NCBI GenBank assembly: GCA_964459305.1
Contig: CAYWNA010000242.1
Span: 1 to 20,646, forward strand
Length of the DNA: 20,646 nt
Source: CAYWNA01 sp964459305
GTDB taxonomy: Bacteria; Planctomycetota; Planctomycetia; Pirellulales; Pirellulaceae
Direction: 5' to 3'
This document shows positions 1-7,608 of the stretch, piece by piece. The translations under genes were made by a program, and so were the position numbers. A model generated the notes under the pieces. The model did not search any database and was not told where the DNA came from. It was given only the letters and a program-made list of their open reading frames with translations. Every line of letters starts with the position of its first letter. Positions within the stretch are counted from its first letter, which is position 1.

Positions 1-47
1 ACGAGATGATCTGGTGTCTGGAGTTCTGCCGTGTGCTCTTCCGTTCT
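1..47 (+). other. Illumina TruSeq adapter remnant (index 7), not genomic
   Basis: The first 7 bases match the end of the P7 primer, bases 8-13 (GATCTG) are the reverse complement of TruSeq index 7 (CAGATC), and bases 14-47 match the read-2 adapter (GTGACTGGAGTTC...CTCTTCCGATCT) with four substitutions at 17, 27, 29 and 44, each at an adapter A. The order primer, index, adapter leaves little room for chance. Genomic sequence therefore begins near base 48, and any start codon before that is artificial. The adapter match is from memory of the published oligo. Confidence 0.95.
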
Positions 48-2361
48 GCGGGAGTGGATATACCCGATATGATTATGACAGCGGCGCCGGCGGCGGCGGC
101 GGTTCGGGCGGCGGTGGCGGCGGGAGTGCTGGCTTTGTCGATAGCGGAGCCGGCGGGGACGGTGGCTTCGGTGGTGGCGGCGGTGGGAGTGGCGGTGGTG
201 CTGAGATCGGCACCGGCGGGGCCGGTGGCTTTGGTGGCGGAGGCGGCGGTGGCGGAGGCGGCAGCTTCAGCGCGGGCGGCATCGGCGGCGCGTATGGCGG
301 CGACGGTGGTGCAGACGGCGGTGGTGGCGGTGGCGGCGGGGCACTGGGCGGCGCGGTCTTCGTTCAGGACGGCGGTTCACTCACCATCCGCGGCAACACC
401 ACGTCCAGCGGCAACTCGGTGACCGCCGGCGCAGGCGATCCTGATTACAGCGGAGGCGGTGGAACCGCTGGCGAGGCCCACGGCGGCGCGATCTTCCTGC
501 ATAACGTGGATCTGACCTTCGACATCGACAGCACCGCGACCATCTCAGAAGCTATTGCTGACAACTCGACAGCCGGCAGCGGAAGTGGCACCGGTAGCAC
601 GGTGGTCAAGAACGGCGCCGGTACGCTCACTCTCAACGGCACCAACACCTATGCCGGCGGCACGACCGTGAACGCGGGCCTGTTGAACCTGAACGGGTCG
701 GTGACCAGCGTCGTCACGGTTAACAACGGTGGCACCCTGGGTGGAACCGGCACGGCCGGTGGCGGTGTGACCGTCGGCGGTGGCGGAACCATCGCCCCGG
801 GCAATTCGATCGGCACGCTCAATGTGATCGGCGCTGTCACATTCGACGCAGGATCGACTTTCGATGTGGAACTGGACGACGCCGGCAACAGCGATCGCAT
901 CGACGCCACGGTGAAAGCGGAACTGAATGGCAACGGCACGGTGAACGTCCAGGCGCAGATGGGGACCTACACGGCAGGAGCGACGTACACGATCCTAAAC
1001 GCGGCCAGCGTGAATGGGCAGTTCGCCGGAGTGACCGATAACCTGCTTCTCTTTGACTTTCAGGACCTTTACTTCGCGAACAAGGTGCAGTTGCAGTTGG
1101 TGAGCGTTGCCTCCTCGACGCCGTTCGGCGACATCGCGTTTACGCCCAATCAACAGGCCATCGGCGGAGCTCTGGACGCGCTGTTCCCCACGGCCACCGG
1201 CGAGATGGCAACCGTGATAGACAACCTCAACACGTTGCCGAGCGATGATGCGCGCCGCGATGCCATGGACCAACTGGGCGGAGAATTGCACGGGACGCTG
1301 CCGATGCTGGGCCTTCAGCATACCAGCTACCTGTATCAACTGCTCGGCCAACAACTGGGCGGTCCGGGCACCGGTGGCAGCGATTTTGCCATGGCGCAGT
1401 TTTCTCGCCTGCCGCCCGTGACGCCCGGGCCCGCGGCCAGTTTTGCCGATTGGGAGCCGGCCTCAGGCGATCACTTGGCTCGCCAGGCGGACTATCTGGT
1501 CCGCGGCCAAAACGCATGTTATGCGACGTGGGACGGCTGGGCGGTCAAGTACGCCTTGGGAGGCGATGCACAGAGCGACGGCAATGCCACCGGGCTGAAC
1601 TGGTCGATGGGCGGAATGGCCTTTGGCCTGCACCGCTGGCTGGACCAAGGCGTGGTGGTGGGCTTGTTTGGCGCCTACGGCAACTCGTTTGTGGGTACCA
1701 CATCTCCCGACCAGACCGCGGATGCAGACCTGCTGCAGGCCGGCATCTACGCTCGTTGCGTCGACGACTCGGACAACTGGTGGCTGCTGGCCGCGGGCTC
1801 CGGCTTCGACCAGTACCAGACGCACCGCACGATCAACTTTGGCGGCATCGCGCTGACGGCCTCGGCCGAATACCAAGGCCGGCAAGACGTGGTGTACCTG
1901 GAACGAGGTTGGCAGAGGCACTGGGGCCGTTTTCGCTTCGAGCCAATGGCCGCACTGCAATACATCCACCTTCATCAGAGCGGCTTCAGCGAGACCGGCG
2001 CCGGTGTGCTGAACCTGACGGTCGACGCCATCGACACCAGTTCGCTGCGCGGCATCCTGGGCGGACGGATTGCCTGGAATCATCACACCGAACGCGGCGG
2101 GGGGTCGAGCCAAATCTACGGGCCACATGGATGCACGAGTTCCTGAACACCGACAGCATGCTGTCGGCGGGCTTCGGAGCACCCGGCGCGTCGACCTTCG
2201 CCCCCCGCGGCCTGGATCTGGGCAGCGACTGGGCACTGGCGGGCGCGGGTCTGACCATCGCGCCGCGCGAGACCGTGGCGCTGTTTGCCAGCTACGACGT
2301 ACAACTCGGCACCCGCCAAACCTACCACATCGGCAGCGGCGGAGTACAGTTGATGTGGTGA
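48..2361 (+). CDS. Autotransporter-like surface protein, 5'-truncated and frameshifted
   Basis: The 5' end is lost at the contig edge; reading continues from the adapter, so no true start is visible. Domains in order: an extremely Gly-rich stretch (about 80-360) with GGAVFVQ and GGAIFLHN beta-helix-like segments; a passenger-associated beta repeat (GAGTLTLNGTNTYAGGTTV, about 610-670) followed by APGNSIGTL (about 795-825), typical of autotransporter passengers; a linker; and a C-terminal barrel from about 1440 (DGWAVKYALGG, GLFGAYGNSF) ending in the aromatic GGVQLMW. The upstream frame stops at 2146 with an unrelated tail. The frame one base back runs on into clear barrel sequence (MHEFLNTDSMLSAGF) and stops at 2359-2361. 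Adding one G to the six-G run at 2099-2104 joins the two frames. Expected role is a type V-like outer-membrane surface protein; ligand unknown. The shift may be a sequencing error or a real mutation. Confidence 0.85.
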
Positions 2362-2370
2362 TGCGGAATC

Positions 2371-2542
2371 GTAACCCGAAGCGTGAGCGAGGGAGCGGCT
2401 GGTACCGCATTCCATCCTCGCTCACGCATCGGGCTACACGGCCTCGCACGGCCTCTCGGGATGTTCGTGCGGATTCCCTCGCTGACGCTTCGGGTTACCT
2501 TCGGACGCCCAAGTGCCGCTGTCCAACGACTCGCTTACGCTT
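2371..2542. repeat. Cluster of dispersed inverted repeats
   Basis: A 24-base unit at 2371-2394 (starting GTAACCCGAAGCGTGAGC) recurs inverted at 2475-2498 with one mismatch, and inverted and more diverged at 2414-2437 (20 of 24). A fourth partial copy, CTCGCTTACGCTT, lies at 2530-2542 inside the 3' end of the efflux permease gene. The array sits between two convergent genes, where it could fold into long hairpins and act as a two-way terminator. I recall similar CCCGAAGCGTGAGCGAGG-type sequences scattered through planctomycete genomes, but could not check copy number. No gene is seen in 2362-2534. Confidence 0.75.
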
Positions 2543-5500
2543 CTCGGCCAGGGCGTACGATAGCCTTCATTCGGCCGAATCCAGCTTGCATGTCGATCAT
2601 CAAACTCAGCAACAACGGGACGACCACCAAGGTGAATATGGTAGCACACACCAGTCCGCCAATCACGACCGCGCCGAGCCCGCGGTAGAGTTCGCTGCCG
2701 GCACCGGGCGAAATCACAAGGGGCAACATGCCAATCACACTGGTCGCCGTGGTCATGAAGATCGGACGGATTCGTGTTCGCACGGATTCGCGGATCGCCT
2801 CGCGCGATCCCATCGGCTCGATACGATCGCCTTCCGATACGCCGACGCCGCGCATGAAGTTCAACGTCTGGTGTACCAAAAGAATCGCATTGTTCACGAC
2901 CACGCCGATCAGGATAACGAAACCGAGCATCGTCAACATGTCCATCTGTTGCGTCGGATCCAAATGGTGCACGATCGCCAAACCGGCGAAGCCGCCTACG
3001 GTCGCCAAGGGGACGCTGAACATGATGACAAACGGATAGACGAAGCTCTCGAACAGTGCTGCCATCAAGAGATACGTAATCAACAGGGCGAGGACGAACC
3101 GGCTGAGTGCCACACTCATCATCGAATCGGCGTTCCAGCCGTTCCATTGCCCTGTCAGGGCGGTCCGAGTACGTGAGAGCTTGTCTGTGTTCCCAGACAC
3201 GAGGATCCGGACATCGGACGTCATCCCGCCTTCGCGACGCGACTCGGCGACCAGATCGATGATTCTCGCTTGAGCCTGCTCCAACGCCATTTCTTCCGGT
3301 GGATTGACGGTCAACCGGATGGCACGCTGCTGCTCGACCCGCCGGATCTGTTGCGAAGCTTCGGCAGGCTGGAATCGGACCAATTCGCCGAGCGGCAGAG
3401 TGACCGTTTCGCCGTTGTTGTCGACCACGGCCAGCGGGATGTCGTCGACGTCGTCCGGCGAGATGGGCAGCGACGGGTCGCGCAGGATCACTAGGTCGAT
3501 GTTGTCGCCCTCGAAGTCGAAATCGCCGACGGTCGCCCCGTCGACCATCGAACGCGCGGCGATAGCCAACGCTTGGACGTTGATACCGAGTTCTTTTGTG
3601 CGAATCTGATCGATGACGATTTGACGTTCCGGCCCCGATTCGTTGTAGTTTTCCGGACTGGAACGGATGGCCATCATGGAGAACTCGTTGGCCAGTTTCT
3701 CTTGGAGATAGGCCGTACTGTCCGTGAGCCGATTCATGTCGACGCCTACGACCTCGATGGTCACGGAGTTTGAGTTGCCCATATTGCGGCCGAACAACGA
3801 ACGTTGACTTGCCATGCCGTACACACCGGGAATCTCTTTCATGGCATTGGCCAGGATCGCTTCCATCGGCTTGACGTTGTTCGGGTCCTTGCTCACGCAG
3901 AACATGAAAACGCGGCTTCGGAAAATGACGAAGAAGAACTCGTGGATCGCGGAAACCTCTTTGACCTCCTTTTTCGTCTTCGGATCCACCAGTGTGCCCA
4001 GCGCCGTGGCTTCCTTGCTGTCTTTCGCCTCCCAATAAGGACGTAGCGCATCCTCCAGCCGTCGTCCGACCGTGATATTCTGTTTCAGCGAATAGCTTGG
4101 CGGGCAAAACAAGAAACCCATCACCAGGTTCTTGTTGCCGTTGGGAAGATAACTGGCTGGCGGCATCAGAGCCCGACTTAGCCAGAACGCCGATCCGATG
4201 ATCACAGCGATGATCATGATCCGCAGCCAGACTCCGGAAACGCTACGAAACGTCATCAAATGGATGGTGCGTGAAAAGGTACTGCAGAACCAGTCCAACA
4301 TCGGCGTAAGTCCAAACAGCGATTTTCCAACACGCGTCACGGCGTTCAGCCGCCGATTGCGATGCCGGAGCAGCTTGGACGCGGCCATCGGAATCACGGT
4401 GACGGAGACAACCAGCGAAAGCCCCACCGCCGCACAGATCGCCAACGCGATGTCGTAGAACAGTTGGCCCGCCTCTTCTTTGATCGTCAACACCGGAGCG
4501 AACACGGCGATCGTCGTGAGCGTGGACGAAAGGATCGCGCCCCACACCTCCCGGCAACCCCCATACGCGGCACTGAGCGGCGATTTTCCCATGCTCAGAT
4601 GGCGGTCGATGTTCTCCAGAACCACAATTGCATTGTCCACGACCATCCCAACGGCGAAACTGAGCCCCGCCAGAGAAATGACGTTCACATTCCGACCGGT
4701 GAGGGCCATGACGAGAAACGTGCCGACCAGCGAAATCGGAATCGCCACGGCGATGATCAGCGTCGGCCGCACGCTGCGCAAGAACAGCAGCAACACGATC
4801 ACCGCCAGACAGCCGCCCAGCAGCAGGTTCCTGCGGACCAGCCCCAACGCGCTGTAAATGTACACGGTGTCGTCGGACACGAGCCGCAAACGACACCTGT
4901 GGCGGTCGTTCTTGTATCCGCGCAAGAGGCCACCCGGCCCGTTCAATTCGTCGATACGGTGGTGGACTTCGCGCATGATGTCCAGGATGTTTGCCCCGAC
5001 CTCCCGCTTGAAAACAAAGGTCATGGACGGTTTACCCTTGCACTGGTCAAAGTGAATGTTCTTTTCCAGCATCATTTCCGCCGTGGCGATGTCGCCAATG
5101 CGGATCGGCGCACCGTCGTCATACCTCACAATCGTCTGTTTTACCTGTTCCAGCGACTCGAACCGGCCGAGCACGCGAAAACGCACGTCCTGGCGACCGT
5201 TCTCCATGTCGCCCGCCGACTCGTTCACGTTGTCGCCCACCAGCGAGGCGCGCAACTGCTCGATTGTGATCCCTTTTTGGGCCAGGACTTCCGGATCGAA
5301 ACGCACCTGGACCTGGTGTTCCCGACCACCGTAGATCGTGAGCTCGGAAATACCCGCAATCCGTTCCAGGGCGGGTTTCACATGACGATCGGCGTAGTCA
5401 TAGAAGTCGGCGATGTCGTACAACGGGTCCTCGGACTGCAAGAGGCCGTAAGCGATCGCATCATCGCTGGCCGAGTCCGACGCGCGGACGATCGGACGAT

Positions 5501-5867
5501 CGACGTCGTCCGGATACTCCGGCACCTCGTCCAGCTTGTTCGAGACGTCCTGGAGCGCCCGCCCAATGTTGTATCCGACGTCGAATTCCAGCGAGATATC
5601 GCCTCGACCGAGTTGGATCGTCGAGGTCATCTGGTACAGGCCCTGAACCGTCTTCAGCTTTTCTTCCTGCTCCAGGATGATCGACTTCTCGACCTCCTCC
5701 GGACTTCGCCCCGTCCAATTCGTGCGCACCGAGATCACCGGCCGTTCGATGTCCGGAGTAAGCTGGATCGGAATCGCCGTCAAGGAAACGAGTCCGAAGA
5801 GAACGACCAGCAATACGCCGACGATCACCTTCACCGGGTTTTGGATGGCAAACTTGATTACGTCCAT
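2535..5867 (-). CDS. RND-family efflux permease (HAE/AcrB-like)
   Basis: This 1110-residue protein is the inner-membrane, proton-driven pump of a tripartite export system, within the usual 1000-1100 residues. It opens with the typical N-terminal membrane helix and periplasmic porter start (FAIQNPVKVIVGVLL, then RSPEEVEKSI). It repeats the two-half RND layout, each half having a large periplasmic loop followed by a helix bundle. TM4 carries GMVVDNAIVVLENI with Asp411 aligning to AcrB Asp407; the next position is Asn rather than Asp. TM10 carries GVVVNNAILLV with Asn992 at the AcrB Lys940 position. This pattern is common in less AcrB-like RND pumps, so proton coupling through Asp411 is still expected. 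The stop codon lies inside a dispersed-repeat unit. It is downstream of, and probably co-transcribed with, the adaptor gene. Substrate unknown. Confidence 0.95.
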   Translation of the reverse strand: MDVIKFAIQNPVKVIVGVLLVVLFGLVSLTAIPIQLTPDIERPVISVRTNWTGRSPEEVEKSIILEQEEKLKTVQGLYQMTSTIQLGRGDISLEFDVGYNIGRALQDVSNKLDEVPEYPDDVDRPIVRASDSASDDAIAYGLLQSEDPLYDIADFYDYADRHVKPALERIAGISELTIYGGREHQVQVRFDPEVLAQKGITIEQLRASLVGDNVNESAGDMENGRQDVRFRVLGRFESLEQVKQTIVRYDDGAPIRIGDIATAEMMLEKNIHFDQCKGKPSMTFVFKREVGANILDIMREVHHRIDELNGPGGLLRGYKNDRHRCRLRLVSDDTVYIYSALGLVRRNLLLGGCLAVIVLLLFLRSVRPTLIIAVAIPISLVGTFLVMALTGRNVNVISLAGLSFAVGMVVDNAIVVLENIDRHLSMGKSPLSAAYGGCREVWGAILSSTLTTIAVFAPVLTIKEEAGQLFYDIALAICAAVGLSLVVSVTVIPMAASKLLRHRNRRLNAVTRVGKSLFGLTPMLDWFCSTFSRTIHLMTFRSVSGVWLRIMIIAVIIGSAFWLSRALMPPASYLPNGNKNLVMGFLFCPPSYSLKQNITVGRRLEDALRPYWEAKDSKEATALGTLVDPKTKKEVKEVSAIHEFFFVIFRSRVFMFCVSKDPNNVKPMEAILANAMKEIPGVYGMASQRSLFGRNMGNSNSVTIEVVGVDMNRLTDSTAYLQEKLANEFSMMAIRSSPENYNESGPERQIVIDQIRTKELGINVQALAIAARSMVDGATVGDFDFEGDNIDLVILRDPSLPISPDDVDDIPLAVVDNNGETVTLPLGELVRFQPAEASQQIRRVEQQRAIRLTVNPPEEMALEQAQARIIDLVAESRREGGMTSDVRILVSGNTDKLSRTRTALTGQWNGWNADSMMSVALSRFVLALLITYLLMAALFESFVYPFVIMFSVPLATVGGFAGLAIVHHLDPTQQMDMLTMLGFVILIGVVVNNAILLVHQTLNFMRGVGVSEGDRIEPMGSREAIRESVRTRIRPIFMTTATSVIGMLPLVISPGAGSELYRGLGAVVIGGLVCATIFTLVVVPLLLSLMIDMQAGFGRMKAIVRPGREA

Positions 5868-5914
5868 GGCGGTCTATCAGTAAGGAAGGAAAGAACAATG
5901 GCGTTCTACTTGTT

Positions 5915-5941
5915 TAACCGCACGCCTCCGGCTTGCGGTTA
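5915..5941. repeat. Palindromic repeat between adaptor and permease genes
   Basis: The arms TAACCGCA and TGCGGTTA pair perfectly around an 11-base centre (CGCCTCCGGCT). It lies in the 93-base gap between the adaptor stop and the permease start, where the transcript would fold into a hairpin. There is no T run in either direction, so a strong intrinsic terminator is unlikely; effects on mRNA stability or relative expression are possible. Similar GCCGGAGGCGTGCGGT-type repeats are, from memory, frequent in Pirellulales. Confidence 0.7.
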
Positions 5942-5960
5942 GACGATCCACACAGTCTTG

Positions 5961-7343
5961 CTACTCCGCGAGCTGATGTCCGGATGCTTCCGGGAGGTGT
6001 TCCAGGTGGCGCCCGTCGAGAGTGACAATGTGGACGTCCTGCCCGCCGGTAAGCCGTTCGGCTCCTTCGACAATCAGCAAGGCGCCGGGCTGCAAAACAG
6101 CGGCGTCGGTCGGTGTTTCCGGTCGGATCGCATAGCCCTCTTTCTCCCGGGCGACAATCTCCACGGCAACCGGTTGTGCCTGATAGACCAGCTCGCCGCC
6201 CGGCTGCGCTGAGTCACCGGACGCCGACTTGGAGTTACCCGGCATGGCGACCCATGCAATACACCCGTCCGGACGCACCAGGACCGCGCTTTTGTCCACG
6301 AAGATCTCCTCGATCTGCTCGCCTTTCGGAACAAGGGCCTGTACGCTCATTCCAACCTTCAAGCGGCCCTCTTGATCGTCCAGACGAAGTCGTACCGGAA
6401 ACGTGCGCGAAGCCGTTAGCCCGTACGGGATGACCGAAACCACTCGTCCCACGACGTCGATTTCCAGCGGTTCGATGACAATAGGCAATTCGAGGCCGAC
6501 GTGGACCCAATCGATCAGCGATTCCGGCACACGGATCTCGGCATCGATCATCCCGCGAGAAACGACCTCAACCACGGGCGAACCAGGCGAAAGCATCTCA
6601 CCAATTTCTGCGTGCTTCTCGACGACCGTGCCGTCGAACGGAGCGTAGATCTTCGATCGTGCCAGTCGTTCCTGCTCTTCTTCGAGCATCGTCTCAGTCT
6701 TTGTGAGACCCGCGTGCAATTGCCTCACGAGACTATCTTGGTTCTCCAGTTCACTTTTTGTAATCGTATTCCCCTGGGCGAGGTCACGGAATCGCGACAA
6801 TTCACCGTTTTCATGTTCCAGCTCGGCCTTGATCGAGACGATCTCCGCGTCGATCTGCCGAATGGCCAGTCGACACCACACCTCGTCCACGCTCGCCAAC
6901 AGCGTCTTGCCTTCCTCGACCAGCGTCCCTTCTTCCACAGGCATTTCCAGAATTTTGCCCTTGACCTCCGAGGATACCGTCACCTTTCGGACCTCGACCA
7001 GCCGGCCGTACAGCGGCTTGGTGGGGAGAATCGCCCGCCGGCTCGCGCCCGCGACACGCACCAGCGCCGGCGGACGCGGCGTCGGCCCCTCATCCGTGGC
7101 CGCGCCCAGCGATGCCAGTTGAGCCTTCAAGAACTCAGCGTTCGAAAACTGCCGCGCGTGATTGGCCGAGACCCACCAGCCAGCGATAACCGCGCCGGCC
7201 AGCAACGCGGTCAGCGCGGTCGCTAACAGAAGCACCCACCAGCGTTGCGACGAACTCGGCTGCGAAGCCTCTTCTGCCGGGTGTGAAGATTCCTGGCGGG
7301 AGTCCATAGGAGGGCTTTCCGGTTTCTCTGACGGCGGGCGCAT
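5961..7343 (-). CDS. RND efflux periplasmic adaptor (membrane-fusion protein, HlyD family)
   Basis: The adaptor links the inner-membrane RND pump to an outer-membrane channel. A hydrophilic Ser/Pro/Glu-rich leader precedes a single N-terminal membrane anchor (WWVLLLATALTALLAGAV). Next come a lipoyl/barrel-sandwich half (VSSEVKGKILEMPVEEGTLV), a coiled-coil hairpin rich in Glu, Leu and Lys, the second lipoyl half (SKIYAPFDGTVVEKHAEIGE), a beta-barrel and a membrane-proximal domain. I chose ATG at 7343 (460 residues). The frame extends to a TTG at 7391 adding 16 residues, and another ATG lies at 7307; none has a clear ribosome site. The permease gene follows after 93 bases in the same direction, so the two probably form one operon. 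No TolC-like gene is in the window, so the outer channel must come from elsewhere. Confidence 0.9.
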   Translation of the reverse strand: MRPPSEKPESPPMDSRQESSHPAEEASQPSSSQRWWVLLLATALTALLAGAVIAGWWVSANHARQFSNAEFLKAQLASLGAATDEGPTPRPPALVRVAGASRRAILPTKPLYGRLVEVRKVTVSSEVKGKILEMPVEEGTLVEEGKTLLASVDEVWCRLAIRQIDAEIVSIKAELEHENGELSRFRDLAQGNTITKSELENQDSLVRQLHAGLTKTETMLEEEQERLARSKIYAPFDGTVVEKHAEIGEMLSPGSPVVEVVSRGMIDAEIRVPESLIDWVHVGLELPIVIEPLEIDVVGRVVSVIPYGLTASRTFPVRLRLDDQEGRLKVGMSVQALVPKGEQIEEIFVDKSAVLVRPDGCIAWVAMPGNSKSASGDSAQPGGELVYQAQPVAVEIVAREKEGYAIRPETPTDAAVLQPGALLIVEGAERLTGGQDVHIVTLDGRHLEHLPEASGHQLAE

Positions 7344-7608
7344 GATAGCTTCTGGAATGCGAAGGTGACTGCGAGGCGTGAATAGGTCCAATTATACTAC
7401 CGACCCAGCCGCGTACGCCAGCAGGTTCTCCGGGCTTCGCGGACCTCCTCGTAAGGGGCAGCCTTCAAGAACGCAAATGGCGTACTACACCGCCTTGCGC
7501 CGGGCGTACGTGCCTTTTGTATCGCGAAACACCTCATAGACGTCCCGATAGAGTGTCTCGATCCGGTCCTGGTAGACGTTGACACTTATCGATCGATGGT
7601 TCCAAGGT
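7344..7608. other. Intergenic stretch with possible degraded coding sequence
   Basis: No complete gene is seen. On the minus strand, one frame reads protein-like residues ISVNVYQDRIETLYRDVYEV (about 7530-7590) and stops at 7485. A shifted frame carries PFAFLKAAPYEEVREARR before stopping at 7397. This could be a frameshifted remnant of a small gene or chance open frames in GC-rich DNA. I do not recognise a family. No convincing terminator or promoter was found for the flanking minus-strand genes. Confidence 0.25.

Noticed and set aside
14..47. Start codon and first 11 residues of the surface-protein frame
   Set aside because: They lie entirely within adapter sequence; the true gene start is missing.
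73..282. Proline-rich minus-strand frame
   Set aside because: It is the complement of the Gly-rich coding stretch (GGC/GGN read backwards gives Pro codons).
1463..2449. Long minus-strand frame of 328 residues opposite the barrel
   Set aside because: Arg/Ala/Val-rich shadow of a high-GC gene; the plus-strand frame has clear domain content.
2434..4107. Minus-strand frame of 557 residues overlapping the permease gene
   Set aside because: Lies in a different frame of the same strand within the RND permease; Arg/His/Gly-rich and without domains.
4362..5942. Plus-strand frame of 526 residues antisense to the permease gene
   Set aside because: Length comes from high GC; Arg/His/Gln-rich composition, no motifs, and fully opposite a clear RND gene.
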